From Pedobacter sp. BMA (GTDB taxonomy: Bacteria; Bacteroidota; Bacteroidia; Sphingobacteriales; Sphingobacteriaceae), in NCBI RefSeq assembly GCF_001027745.1, contig NZ_LECU01000001.1, positions 1 through 64,000 of the forward strand: DNA of 64,000 nt. The letters are read 5' to 3'. Positions 53,046 through 62,921 of the stretch are shown here, piece after piece. A model generated the notes under the pieces. It made no database searches. It saw nothing but the letters and a program-made list of their open reading frames with translations, and was not told where the DNA came from. Every line of letters starts with the position of its first letter. The stretch's first letter is position 1. The position numbers and the translations under genes were made by a program.

Positions 53046-56030
53046 TTAAAAATTAACATTTAAGCCCAAAGAGAAAGTACGTGGACGGGGATAGATGTTG
53101 TTATCTACGCCGGATGCTACCTCAGGATCCAGTCCCTGATATTTGGTAATTACAAATACGTTTTGTACGCTCGCTGTGAGTTGCAGGTTGGCTTTGGTTT
53201 TCAAAATCTTGCCGAAAGCATAGCCAAGGTTAACATTATCCATCCTTAAGAATGAGGCATTCTGCACATAGTAATCACTCAGTAACTGCTGTGCTTTAAA
53301 GTTTGTAGTCAGGTAATTTGGTGAGGCATTTAGAATAACCGAGGTGCCCAGAATCTGATTCAGGTTACCACTCTGACTATAATTGTTATTGTAAACATAG
53401 TTGCCCAGATTAGCCCTTAGCGTGAATGATAAATTCCATTTTTTATAGCTCAGGTTATTACTGAAACCCAGAAATAATTTCGGATCGGCTTGTTTACCCT
53501 TCTTGAAATCGTTTTCATTAATCACCCCATCGCCATTCTGGTCTACATAAACCCCTTCAACCGGATTTCCGTTCTGATCATAAACTTGTTCGAACAGGTT
53601 GAAGGTACTTTTCGGACCGCCAACAGCATTTATGAAAGCATTTTGTCCGCCTATCCCACCGGCAATGGTGCCGCTTGGAAAACCAGCATAATTAGGATCG
53701 TTAGGAACCACAGTAAGGTTAGTAATCGTATTTTTATTATAGGTAGCATTAAAGCTAAAATCCCAGTTGAAATCATTTTCCCTCACCGGATTAAAACCTA
53801 AGGTCAGCTCTACCCCTTTGTTCTCCATATCACCAACATTTACAATGGCATTGGCAGCAAAGTTGGTACCTGCTGGCTGTGGGATCAGGTTCAGCAAATC
53901 GCTGGTTTTCTTTTTATAGAAGTCTACACTACCCGTAATGCGGTTATCCATCAATCCAAAGTCTAAACCAATGTTCAGGGTTGCTGTTTCTTCCCATTTA
54001 ATATTAGAGATATAGGCACTTGGTCGGTACATCTGATAAAAGGTATTTCCAAACTGATATTGTGCATTTAATGAACTTAAACCATAGGTAGACATATAGC
54101 TGTAGTTGCCAATGCCATCCTGCTGCCCGGTAATACCATAACTGGCACGCAATTTCATAGTAGAAATGGTTTTAATATCTTTCAAAAAGGATTCGTTCTT
54201 TACCGTCCAGGCTAATGCTACCGATGGAAATACGCCATATTTATAGGCCGGACCAAAACGTGATGAACCATCTCTCCGAATGGTTCCGGTGAGTAAGAAA
54301 CGCTCGTCATAACTGTAATTTAATCTTCCGAAGTAAGATATTAATCTGTATTGCGGCTTATTGAAAGCAAAGGCCGGATCTGAATTGATCACCTTGTTTC
54401 CGTAAGCATCAAAGCTCGGGAAATAATATTGCGTAGTTAAATAGTCATTATAAGAGTAACCTGCAGTTGCGTCTACTCTGCTTTTGATAGATTTAAATTC
54501 TTTAACATAATTCAGGTAAAAATCGAGTACGGTATTTTTCCGGTTTTGTTTGTATTGATTACTAACGCCGTTGCTTAAGATAGATTCCGCAGCATTTGGA
54601 TCTACGTAAACGGTACCCTTCCCTGATGCCACATCGTAAGCAACATTCAGGTTGGCATGCAATTCAGGCAGGAAGTGGAATTTATAATCCAGCTGGATAT
54701 TGCCAATACTGCGCATCGGCTTTGCCCTGTCTTCACGTTGTTCCAGTAAACCCACCGGATTCCGGCCAACCAGATTCACCAATCCTGTTGGGGTGCTGGG
54801 ATCCAGCCATTCCCAATAGCCGTTATAATCAGCACGGTTGGTATAAGTGGCCTGTGTAGGATCGAAACTCACTGCTCCGCCGATGGCCGAAGTATTTGCA
54901 AAACGTGTCTTTTGCATACTGCCCTTCAAATTTACATCCAGCTTCAGGTGATTATCAAAGAACCTGGGATTAAATACAATGGCTGCAGAAGTTTTCTGCA
55001 GCTGATCAGTCCTTAACACGCCAGTCTGGTCTTGATAACCAACAGATAAACGGTAAGGTAGTTTTTTTATCCCCCCGCTGATGCTGATGTTATTATCGGT
55101 AGAAAAACCATCCTGATAAATCAGATCCTGCCAGTTGGTATTAAAGGTTCCAAGCTGGGCCTTCTGTGCTGCTGTACCTTTTGAATTTACAATCGAACGG
55201 ATCTCATCTGCGCTTAAAACATCAAGCTGTTTAGTTAAAGTGGAAACCGAGTTCACAGAATTAAAGCTTACTTTCAGTGCATCGCCTAAACCTTTTTTGG
55301 TTGTGATGATAATTACGCCGTTGGCAGCTCTGGCACCGTAAATTGCCGCTGCTGAAGCATCCTTCAATACAGTAAAAGTTTCAATATCATTTGGATTGAT
55401 AAAACTTAAGGGGTTTGATGCGCCGGATACGCCACCGTTTTCCAATGGTACGCCATCGATTACAAATAAAGGATCGTTACTCGCATTTAGCGATGAACCT
55501 CCGCGAATACGGATAGTACTACCGCTGCCCGGCTGTCCGCTATTGGATGTGATGGCCACCCCTGATACTTTACCCGATAACATTTGTTCGGGCGTACTGA
55601 TGCTTCCCTTCTGAAAATCTTTTACACTTACTACTGCTACAGAACCCGTCAGGTCTTGCTTTCTGGTTGTACCATAACCCACAACAACCACATCATTTAG
55701 TGTAGCAGCGTCTTCTGATAAGGTTACTGTAAATGTTGTGGTGGTTGATACTGCAATTTCCTGTGTTTTAAAACCAATAGAAGAAAATTCCAGTACACCA
55801 GCCTTCGCCGGAATCCTGATGGTAAACTTACCGTTGGCATCCGTAGAAGTGGCAATTGTAGTACCCTTTAAACGAACACTCACACCCGGCATTCCCAGAT
55901 TATCAGGAGCGGTTTTCACAATCCCGCTAATGGTAGCCTGCTGTGCAAATAGATATCCGTGGGTAAAAATCATGAGTAAAAGCATTAAAATCCGCTTGTT
56001 ACTCCTGAGAAAAGATGTAAAAATGTGCAT
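53046..56030 (-). CDS. SusC/RagA-type TonB-dependent outer-membrane transporter
   Basis: The 994-residue product has a signal peptide, an N-terminal carboxypeptidase-regulatory-like domain (ISGIVKTAPDNLGMPGVSVRLKGT), the linker VVVGYGTTRKQDLTGSV, a TonB plug (IRIRGGSSLNASNDPLFVIDGVPL, DIETFTVLKDASAAAIYGARAANGVIIITTKKG) and a ~750-residue beta barrel ending in a C-terminal aromatic-containing strand (FSLGLNVNF). It imports galacto-oligosaccharides with SusD, energised by TonB. It is the first gene of the operon and divergent from the sensor gene. Confidence 0.95.
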   Translation of the reverse strand: MHIFTSFLRSNKRILMLLLMIFTHGYLFAQQATISGIVKTAPDNLGMPGVSVRLKGTTIATSTDANGKFTIRIPAKAGVLEFSSIGFKTQEIAVSTTTTFTVTLSEDAATLNDVVVVGYGTTRKQDLTGSVAVVSVKDFQKGSISTPEQMLSGKVSGVAITSNSGQPGSGSTIRIRGGSSLNASNDPLFVIDGVPLENGGVSGASNPLSFINPNDIETFTVLKDASAAAIYGARAANGVIIITTKKGLGDALKVSFNSVNSVSTLTKQLDVLSADEIRSIVNSKGTAAQKAQLGTFNTNWQDLIYQDGFSTDNNISISGGIKKLPYRLSVGYQDQTGVLRTDQLQKTSAAIVFNPRFFDNHLKLDVNLKGSMQKTRFANTSAIGGAVSFDPTQATYTNRADYNGYWEWLDPSTPTGLVNLVGRNPVGLLEQREDRAKPMRSIGNIQLDYKFHFLPELHANLNVAYDVASGKGTVYVDPNAAESILSNGVSNQYKQNRKNTVLDFYLNYVKEFKSIKSRVDATAGYSYNDYLTTQYYFPSFDAYGNKVINSDPAFAFNKPQYRLISYFGRLNYSYDERFLLTGTIRRDGSSRFGPAYKYGVFPSVALAWTVKNESFLKDIKTISTMKLRASYGITGQQDGIGNYSYMSTYGLSSLNAQYQFGNTFYQMYRPSAYISNIKWEETATLNIGLDFGLMDNRITGSVDFYKKKTSDLLNLIPQPAGTNFAANAIVNVGDMENKGVELTLGFNPVRENDFNWDFSFNATYNKNTITNLTVVPNDPNYAGFPSGTIAGGIGGQNAFINAVGGPKSTFNLFEQVYDQNGNPVEGVYVDQNGDGVINENDFKKGKQADPKLFLGFSNNLSYKKWNLSFTLRANLGNYVYNNNYSQSGNLNQILGTSVILNASPNYLTTNFKAQQLLSDYYVQNASFLRMDNVNLGYAFGKILKTKANLQLTASVQNVFVITKYQGLDPEVASGVDNNIYPRPRTFSLGLNVNF

Positions 56031-56085
56031 AGAAAATATGGTTAGAATTAGTAGCTACAAATCAAGTCTAATTCTCCATTTTCCA

Positions 56086-56118
56086 TTTGTGCTATCGTTC
56101 TTTTATTTTGTGCTATCG
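56086..56118. promoter_or_regulatory. Direct repeat TTTGTGCTATCG x2 at 21-bp pitch: likely operator of the galactan locus
   Basis: Two identical 12-base copies (56086-56097 and 56107-56118) start exactly 21 bases, two helical turns, apart, 56-88 bases upstream of susC and about 90-120 bases upstream of the sensor gene. AraC-type regulators such as the HTCS output domain bind direct repeats with this kind of pitch. Confidence 0.6.
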
Positions 56119-56205
56119 AACATAATATGCGTTAAAGCGATCATTTAAAGCATTTTTCGCCTATTACTGAAATAAAACCTTAACTTTAACGTCCAGAAAA
56201 ACCTG

Positions 56206-59200
56206 ATGACTTCACTAGCCAAAAACCTCTTATTTTTTCTGATTGTATTTTCTGCAGGACATGCTTTTGCCCAGAATTTAAAGTTTAGCCACATCAGTGT
56301 GGAAGACGGTTTATCGAACAGTACCGTTGAATGCATCTTTCAGGATTACCGTGGATTTATGTGGTTTGGAACCCGGGATGGTTTAAACAAATATGACGGG
56401 AATCAGCTCACGGTTTTTAAAAACGATAAATCCAGAAATTCGCTAAGCGACAACTTCATCAGGTGCTTCTCCGAAGATCAGCACCGTAACCTATGGGTTG
56501 GAACATCAGACGGATTGAACAGGTTTAATGCCGGACAGAATAACTTTATTACTTATAAAACAAAAAGCAATAAAAATAGTGTCACCGCTATCCTGGAGAT
56601 TGGGAAGAGCATTTTTGTAAGCACCTACGGCGGCGGACTGAATATTGTTGATCAGCAAACACAAAGTCTTGCACCGTTTACATATCACACTGCCGGCCAG
56701 CTCAGCAAAAAAGATTTCATTAACGATCTGTTTAACGATGGACTTGGCAATATCTGGATGGCAACCGATCAGGGCATTCAAATCCTCAACCTGAAAACCA
56801 AAAGGGCTAAGGCAATTGCCGGTTTAGACAAATATGCTATCCGGAGTATTAAAAGATCGCCTGGTGGCGATTATTGGTTTGCGACAGAAGAAAGCGGACT
56901 GATCCGTTATCAGTTAACTACAGGCAGCATCAAAATTTATCAGCATCAGGATAAAAACAAGAACAGTATTGCCAGTGATCTGGTGAGAGCGATTGCTTTT
57001 GACCAACATCAGCGTTTATGGCTGGGCGGAATTAACGGAGGCCTGGATCTTTTCAATCCCGCTACAGAAACGTTCCGGCATTACGAGAATGAGCCTGGGA
57101 ATATTTCCAGCCTTTCGCAACGAACTGTCTCTGCCCTATTTGCAGACCGGCAGGAAAATCTGTGGATTGGTACGCACCGTGGTGGCGTGAACCTCTACAG
57201 TCCAAAGGCAGAAAAATTCAGGCTTTTTCGCCAGGAACCGTATAAAAATAGTTTAAGCTATAACGACGTAAAAGCTTTCTGCGAAGATAGACAGGGCAAC
57301 ATCTACATTGGTACAGATGGCGGAGGTCTTGATATTTACCAGCCAGGTACAAACACTTTCAGGCATCACCGGTACAATCCTTTTGATCAGAAAAGTATTG
57401 GTGCCGATGCCGTACTTGATGTTACCCAAACCAGCAATGGCAACATCCTTGTAGGCACCTGGGCCGGTGGCTTAAACCTCATGAACAGTGACGGGTCTTT
57501 TACCCGTTTTACCCACAGCAGCAATCCGAATTCTATTTCTTCCGATTATGTGCAGAAAACCTTTGAAGACAGCGAACATCAAATCTGGATAGGCACTTAC
57601 TATGGTGGATTAAATCTGTTCGACCCGCAAACCAGGCAGTTCAGGCGCATCACTAACGGAAAAAACGGCGGCAAAATCAATGGAAACAATGTGGTTTCTA
57701 TAGCCGAAGACCTGGATAAAAACCTTTGGATAGGCACTGATGACGGAGGTTTGAACTGCTATAACCTTCGCACACAGCTAATAACACATTATTTTTTAAC
57801 TGGAAAACTACCCGACCTCAGGGTTATTTTTATCGACCGGAAAGGAACGGTATGGGTTGGACAAACCGGATTGTACCGTTTAAATAAGGCCACAAACAAG
57901 TTCGACCTCTATACCACAAAAGCGGGTTTGGGAACAGAATTTATCAAAGGAATTGCAGAAGACAGGCTGGGAAACTTCTGGATATCCACTTCAAAAGGCT
58001 TAACGCAATTTAATCCCCAAAAGCAGACTTACAAAAAATACAATACCGGCGATGGCCTGCAAGGCCTCGAATTCGAAGCTAACGCTTACCTGCAGACCAG
58101 AAAAGGTGAAATCTTCTTCGGCGGCGTGAACGGATTTAATACCTTTTTCCCCTCTGATATAGCAACTAATAAATTTGTCCCTCCGGTTTTTATCACCGAA
58201 TTCCGGATTTTCAACCAGAAAATTATCCCCAATGCACCGGAAAGTGTTTTAGACCACGATATCAGCTTTACCGATGAGATTGAGCTCGACTACGATCAGG
58301 CATCTATTTCTTTACGTTTTGCAGCGCTAAACTATGTATCGAGTGAAAATAACAATTATGCCTATAAACTGGAGGGTGAAGATAAGGACTGGATTAATAT
58401 TGGAAACCTGACTCAGGCTTTCTATACCAACCTCGATCCGGGCACTTATACTTTTCGGGTGAAGGCATCAAATAACGACCATGTCTGGAATGAAGCCGGC
58501 AAAACCATCAGGATTGTTATCGCGCCCCCTTTCTGGTCCTCATGGTGGTTCAGACTTATTGCCATTTCACTTGCAGCCTACATTGCCTATGCTGCACTGA
58601 GCTTCAAGAGGCGATTAGAATTGAGAAAAATTGAGGAAGAGAAACGTGAGGAAATCCACCAGACGCAGTTACAGTTTTTCACTAATATTTCGCACGAATT
58701 CCGTACACCGCTTTCGTTAATCCTCGGACCGATAGAACGTCTGCTCAGGGAAGATACCAGCGAATCCTTTGTGAATTATTACAATACCATCCACCGCAAT
58801 GCAAACCGCCTGCTTCGGCTAATTAACGAGTTGATGGACTTTAGAAAGGCCGCAACAGGTGCCCTTAAACTCAACGTGATTGACGGTAACCTCAATTTGT
58901 TTATCGATGAAGTGGCGGAAGAATTTTCGGAGATGGCCATGGAAAAACAGATCACATTTGAGGTAGAAAAAGTCAGCATCCCTGCTGAGGTTTGGTTTGA
59001 CAGGCAGGTTATCGAAAAGATTATCCTGAACCTCATCAACAATTCCATAAAATATACCCAAACAGGGGGAACACTGAAACTTCAGATACTCCATTCATTA
59101 AATGGCATAGCGCCAGCCTTCGAGAATCAGCTGAGCATCAAAAGCAATTATGTTGGCCAGTCATACGTGTACTTCAGGGTAATAGATAGCGGGATTGGCA

Positions 59201-60279
59201 TATCAAAAGAATCGATCGGGCATTTGTTCGAACGTTACTACCGCATCACTGAAAGCCACCTGGGTTCAGGGGTTGGCTTAGCCTTTGTAAAAAGCCTGAC
59301 ACTTTTACATAAAGGTATAATCCAGGTATCAAGTGAAAGAAATAAGGGTACGGAGATTATCATCGGTATTCCGGCAAATAAAGGAGATTATACGCTAGCC
59401 GAGCAATTTAATCCGAATCATGCGCCCGGAGGTACCCGTTTGGAAAGCATTACCTATCAACTGGAAAAAGCTTCGCAAACCGCATCTATTCCACAAAATT
59501 TAGAAAATGTGGATGTATCAATACTGATTGTAGATGATAACGAAGAACTCCGGACGTTTTTGACAGAGACATTGAATCCCTTTTACAGGATTATCGAAGC
59601 CAGCGATGGTGAAGCCGGATTGATTCAGGCACGGGCGGAAATGCCAAACCTCATCATAAGTGATGTAATGATGCCAGGCATGAACGGTACTGAGTTTTGC
59701 AGATTGCTCAAAGATGATATCAATACCAGTCATATCCCCTTTCTCATGCTTACAGCTAAAAATAGCGTTGAAGCGGAAATTGAAGGGGCATCATCGGGTG
59801 CAGACCTTTATTTCACCAAACCCATCAACATAGATTTGTTACTCATTACGGTAAAAAACATTCTGGCGCAACGCGAGAAACTAAAAGACCATTACCTGAA
59901 TAACAAGGAAACAGCACCTCAGGAACTTGTCCATTCAGAAAAAGATAAGGTTTTCATGTCGAAGCTACTCGCCATCATTGAAGAGCAGATGATTAATCCG
60001 GAAATGGACATCGATTACCTTTGCAGGGAAATCGGCATGAGCCGAACCAAGCTGTATCAGAAAATCAAAACCATTACCGGACAGTCGATAGGTGAATTTG
60101 TACGGTCGGCCAGGCTAAGGAAAGCCGTAGAAATTATGAAGACGGAAGATGTATTAATGACTGAAGTGATGTACCGCATCGGCATACAAACCCAGTCTTA
60201 TTTCACAAAAGCCTTCAAGAAGGAATTCGGGCAAACGCCAACAGCGTACCTGCAGGCGATAAAGAAAAAAGTATCTTAG
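56206..60279 (+). CDS. Hybrid two-component system sensor/regulator (HTCS)
   Basis: The 1357-residue product joins a complete two-component system: signal peptide (to ~21), two seven-bladed propellers of Reg_prop repeats (~30-700, with repeated GLNxYDG, WIGT-GGGLN and YxxxxxNxxSLS words), a Y_Y_Y domain (~705-772), a membrane segment (~780-800), HisKA with NISHEFRTPLS (His ~829), ATPase with NLINNSIKY and DSGIGIS, a receiver (ILIVDDNEEL from ~1105, phospho-acceptor Asp in IISDVMMPG ~1154) and an AraC-type DNA-binding domain (~1265-1355). The periplasmic domain should bind a galacto-oligosaccharide and activate the divergent SusC operon. Confidence 0.95.
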   Translation: MTSLAKNLLFFLIVFSAGHAFAQNLKFSHISVEDGLSNSTVECIFQDYRGFMWFGTRDGLNKYDGNQLTVFKNDKSRNSLSDNFIRCFSEDQHRNLWVGTSDGLNRFNAGQNNFITYKTKSNKNSVTAILEIGKSIFVSTYGGGLNIVDQQTQSLAPFTYHTAGQLSKKDFINDLFNDGLGNIWMATDQGIQILNLKTKRAKAIAGLDKYAIRSIKRSPGGDYWFATEESGLIRYQLTTGSIKIYQHQDKNKNSIASDLVRAIAFDQHQRLWLGGINGGLDLFNPATETFRHYENEPGNISSLSQRTVSALFADRQENLWIGTHRGGVNLYSPKAEKFRLFRQEPYKNSLSYNDVKAFCEDRQGNIYIGTDGGGLDIYQPGTNTFRHHRYNPFDQKSIGADAVLDVTQTSNGNILVGTWAGGLNLMNSDGSFTRFTHSSNPNSISSDYVQKTFEDSEHQIWIGTYYGGLNLFDPQTRQFRRITNGKNGGKINGNNVVSIAEDLDKNLWIGTDDGGLNCYNLRTQLITHYFLTGKLPDLRVIFIDRKGTVWVGQTGLYRLNKATNKFDLYTTKAGLGTEFIKGIAEDRLGNFWISTSKGLTQFNPQKQTYKKYNTGDGLQGLEFEANAYLQTRKGEIFFGGVNGFNTFFPSDIATNKFVPPVFITEFRIFNQKIIPNAPESVLDHDISFTDEIELDYDQASISLRFAALNYVSSENNNYAYKLEGEDKDWINIGNLTQAFYTNLDPGTYTFRVKASNNDHVWNEAGKTIRIVIAPPFWSSWWFRLIAISLAAYIAYAALSFKRRLELRKIEEEKREEIHQTQLQFFTNISHEFRTPLSLILGPIERLLREDTSESFVNYYNTIHRNANRLLRLINELMDFRKAATGALKLNVIDGNLNLFIDEVAEEFSEMAMEKQITFEVEKVSIPAEVWFDRQVIEKIILNLINNSIKYTQTGGTLKLQILHSLNGIAPAFENQLSIKSNYVGQSYVYFRVIDSGIGISKESIGHLFERYYRITESHLGSGVGLAFVKSLTLLHKGIIQVSSERNKGTEIIIGIPANKGDYTLAEQFNPNHAPGGTRLESITYQLEKASQTASIPQNLENVDVSILIVDDNEELRTFLTETLNPFYRIIEASDGEAGLIQARAEMPNLIISDVMMPGMNGTEFCRLLKDDINTSHIPFLMLTAKNSVEAEIEGASSGADLYFTKPINIDLLLITVKNILAQREKLKDHYLNNKETAPQELVHSEKDKVFMSKLLAIIEEQMINPEMDIDYLCREIGMSRTKLYQKIKTITGQSIGEFVRSARLRKAVEIMKTEDVLMTEVMYRIGIQTQSYFTKAFKKEFGQTPTAYLQAIKKKVS

Positions 60280-60614
60280 TCGTGAATAAGATTAGCTTCC
60301 ACGGTAGCTATTTTACCATTTTCAAACACAAAATCAAAAGTCCCGCCTATTTCCTGTTCAGCGAAGCTCCCTTTAAATACAACTTCCAGGTGTGCAGTAT
60401 TACCAGCGACGGTGAGATTCACCTGTCTGGTTTGGGTTTGATAGCCGATGAAATAGCTGTCAAAGTATGATTGGATTTCCTTTCGTCCACGGAAAACCCT
60501 GCCTACCGAGGGATCATCCAGAATGGCATCAGGTAAATAAAATTCAAGATACCTGTCGGTATCAAAAGAATTGCCTGCAGCAATCCACTCACTGATAAAA
60601 TGTGTGATATTCAT
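60276..60614 (-). CDS. SnoaL-like / NTF2-fold protein
   Basis: The 112-residue product has the pattern of small SnoaL-like proteins: ISEWIAAGNSFDTDRYLEFYLPDAILDDPSVGRVFRGRKEIQSYFDSYF, then paired strands. It is a cone-shaped fold that may bind or isomerise a small ligand; no catalytic residues can be pinned down. It converges with the HTCS gene, and the two stop codons overlap. It may share a transcript with the AraC gene upstream, 39 bases away. Confidence 0.8.
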   Translation of the reverse strand: MNITHFISEWIAAGNSFDTDRYLEFYLPDAILDDPSVGRVFRGRKEIQSYFDSYFIGYQTQTRQVNLTVAGNTAHLEVVFKGSFAEQEIGGTFDFVFENGKIATVEANLIHD

Positions 60615-60653
60615 GTTGAATGTACTTAATAGTTCCTTTTAGCGGAACTTGGG

Positions 60654-61571
60654 TTAATTAAAAGAATGCCTGAATTCGAGCGGAGAAAGGTTGGTTTTAT
60701 TCTTGAACAGTTTGTTGAACGACTGAGGGTATTCAAACCCGAGTTGATAGGCAATCTGGCTCACTGAAAGATTGGTTGTACTGAGAATTTCCTTGGCCTT
60801 GTCGATCAGTTTCTGGTGAATGTGTTGTTGTGCATTCATACCGGTGAGTTCCCTTAGCAGGTCGCTCAGGTAGTTGGGAGATACATTCAACTTTTCTGCC
60901 AGATCCTGCACCGTTGGCAATCCTTGCCCTAAAGTAGTTCCAAAATTGAAGTGCTCTTCCAACAGCAGGTCCATTTTTTCGAGCAGGGTATGGTGTTCTA
61001 CTTTTCTAAATAAAAACTGGCGGTTATAAAAACGGTTGCTGTAGTTTAGCAACAGTTCAATCTGACTGATCATTACATCCTGACTGAAATGGTCCAGCCG
61101 CTGATTGAGCTCGTTTTCAATCTGCCTGAAAAGCGTAAAAATCATTTCCCGCTCCTGCGCGGTTAACTGAAGCGATTCATTGGTTCCGTAGGAGAAAAAA
61201 CCATATTTTTTAATGTTGGCAGCCAGCGAATAACCTTTTAGAAAGTCAGGATGAATCAATAAGGTCATACCAGAGCAATCCAGGGCACCGTCTGCCTCTG
61301 CAACGAGCTGGCGGGGTGAAAGAAAAGACAGTCCACCATTATTCAGATCATAGTGATCCTGTCCATATCTGATCCGTCCACTCGAAGGCTCTTTGTAGGA
61401 AATCTTATAAAAGTCCATCATAATGCCCCGTGTAAATTCCGTTACATCAACAGAGATATCCTTGTATTCATTCAGGCAAATGAGCGGATGCTTAGGTTCG
61501 GCCAGACCCAGCGCACTATTCATCGCTGCGATGGAGTGAAATACTAAGGGGGTATGGATGGACTTTTTCAT
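60654..61571 (-). CDS. AraC-family transcription regulator
   Basis: The product is 305 residues. The C-terminal part has both helix-turn-helix units: VQDLAEKLNVSPNYLSDLLRELTGMNAQQHI and VSQIAYQLGFEYPQSFNKLFKNKTNLSPLEF. The N-terminal ~180 residues are a cupin-like sensing domain (LNNGGLSFLSPRQLV). It is followed by a SnoaL-like gene and preceded by the broken SDR gene, both on the same strand. Confidence 0.9.
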   Translation of the reverse strand: MKKSIHTPLVFHSIAAMNSALGLAEPKHPLICLNEYKDISVDVTEFTRGIMMDFYKISYKEPSSGRIRYGQDHYDLNNGGLSFLSPRQLVAEADGALDCSGMTLLIHPDFLKGYSLAANIKKYGFFSYGTNESLQLTAQEREMIFTLFRQIENELNQRLDHFSQDVMISQIELLLNYSNRFYNRQFLFRKVEHHTLLEKMDLLLEEHFNFGTTLGQGLPTVQDLAEKLNVSPNYLSDLLRELTGMNAQQHIHQKLIDKAKEILSTTNLSVSQIAYQLGFEYPQSFNKLFKNKTNLSPLEFRHSFN

Positions 61572-61612
61572 AAGGTAATGCTACAAATTTAAATAAATAT
61601 TTTCCGCTTATC

Positions 61613-62352
61613 CTACATTTGTTGGGCAGTAGGTCTGATGATCATCTCACTTACATCCACATTTTCAGGCTGATCGATGACATAAGCTACAGCCCTTGCG
61701 ATGTTTTCTGCAGCAATAGCAACCTCTGCAAGCTGGCCAATCATCGGTTTTACTTTTTCATCGGTTATGGTATGCGTTAGTTCAGATTCTGTAACTCCTG
61801 GAGAGATGATACTGGTACGGATGTTATAAGGTTTGACTTCCTGGCGCAAGCCTTCGCTAATGGCCCTTACGGCAAACTTCGTTCCCGAATATACGGCACT
61901 CGACGGTGCTACCAGATGACCGCCACAGAAGATACATTAATAAAGTGTCCACTGTTTTGCGCTTTGAAATGTGGCAATACTGCGCCGATACCGTAGAGCA
62001 CACCTTTAATATTCACGTCAATCATTTGTTCCCATTCCTGATAATGCAGGTTTTCTAAAAGCGATAGTGGCATTACCCCCGCGTTATTAAACAAAACATC
62101 TATCTTTCCGAAGGCATTTAGCGTGGCCTGAGCCAAAGCACCCACTTCTTCTCTTTTGCTTACATCTGCTGCAAAAGCAATTGCTTTGCCTCCCGCTTCA
62201 GTGATTTCCGAAACCAGTATGTCCAGTTTATCTTTACGTCTGGCTGCAAGGCTCAAAATCGCGCCATGAGCAGCCAATAATTTTGCTGTGGCTAAACCAA
62301 TCCCACTGCTGGCGCCTGTAATGATGATTACTTTTCCTGAAATATTGTTCAT
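61613..62352 (-). pseudogene. SDR oxidoreductase gene broken by a single-base frameshift
   Basis: From the ATG at 62352 a classical SDR is read: IIITGASSGIGLA (TGxxxGxG), FNNAGVMP (NNAG) and FINVSSVA, then a premature stop after residue ~146 at 61909. One base further on, the other frame continues [29 protein letters not shown], including the catalytic YxxxK as YSGTK, and runs to a normal C-terminus at 61613. A single missing base in GTG-GC(N)-GGT near 61921 explains it. The rest is intact, so the break is recent or a sequencing error. Confidence 0.85.
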
Positions 62353-62443
62353 TGTTTTATGTTTTTTGTATCGCCCAAAGATGGGGCAGTATAAAACATA
62401 AACTGTATCCAGACCCACGGAAGGTGTATCCATTTTGAGCGGG

Positions 62444-62496
62444 TGTGACTTATGTCACATTCGTCAGCAACATTTTTGAATGTGACCTACATCACC
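62444..62496. promoter_or_regulatory. Two CRP-like palindromes between the SDR and monooxygenase genes
   Basis: TGTGA-CTTATG-TCACA (62444-62459) is a perfect CRP-type palindrome, and TGTGA-CCTACA-TCACC (62481-62496) has one mismatch. Starts are 37 bases apart in the divergent control region. A Crp/Fnr-family regulator is encoded 1.2 kb away (63667-64000). Confidence 0.6.
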
Positions 62497-62619
62497 TGCT
62501 TTTCTTTTCTATAAGCCTCACTTTTGAACTGTCAACAAAACGAAGGCACCTCGCAGGGATTCATTGCTGTGTATGCCGTCAAAACAACTGTAGAAATTCA
62601 ATATTAAAAGAAAAATAAA

Positions 62620-62910
62620 ATGGAAAAAGAACTCATCGTAAAATGGAGAATCAAAGAGAGCGAAACTCCGGCAATTTTAAACCTGTTGGAAGAACTGGTT
62701 GAAAAAACCAGAAACGAGCCAGGTAATATTTCTTACCATATCTACCAGTCTGCAGAAAACAATAACGAACTCATCCTGCACGAGCGCTATGTAGATAGTG
62801 ATGCTGTAGAGTTGCATAAAAGCTCAGATCACTATCAGCAAATCGTATTTCAAAAGATTATTCCACATCTGGAAGTCCGCGAGGTAAACATCTTAAAAAA
62901 ACTTTTCTAA
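62620..62910 (+). CDS. ABM-type putative quinol monooxygenase
   Basis: The 96-residue product has the small ferredoxin-like ABM fold: strand KELIVKWRIKE, helix TPAILNLLEELVEKTRNEPGNISYHIYQS, then NNELILHERYVDSDAVELHKSSDHYQ with the typical E-x-Y/W and H residues. Such proteins oxidise quinol-like or polyketide substrates without cofactor; the substrate is unknown. It is 11 bases from the DJ-1-like gene and surely co-transcribed. Confidence 0.88.
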   Translation: MEKELIVKWRIKESETPAILNLLEELVEKTRNEPGNISYHIYQSAENNNELILHERYVDSDAVELHKSSDHYQQIVFQKIIPHLEVREVNILKKLF

Positions 62911-62921
62911 CTCAAAATATC

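Noticed and set aside
53490..55614. Several plus-strand open frames of 70-100 codons inside susC
   Set aside because: They lie antisense to the receptor gene and have no family likeness.
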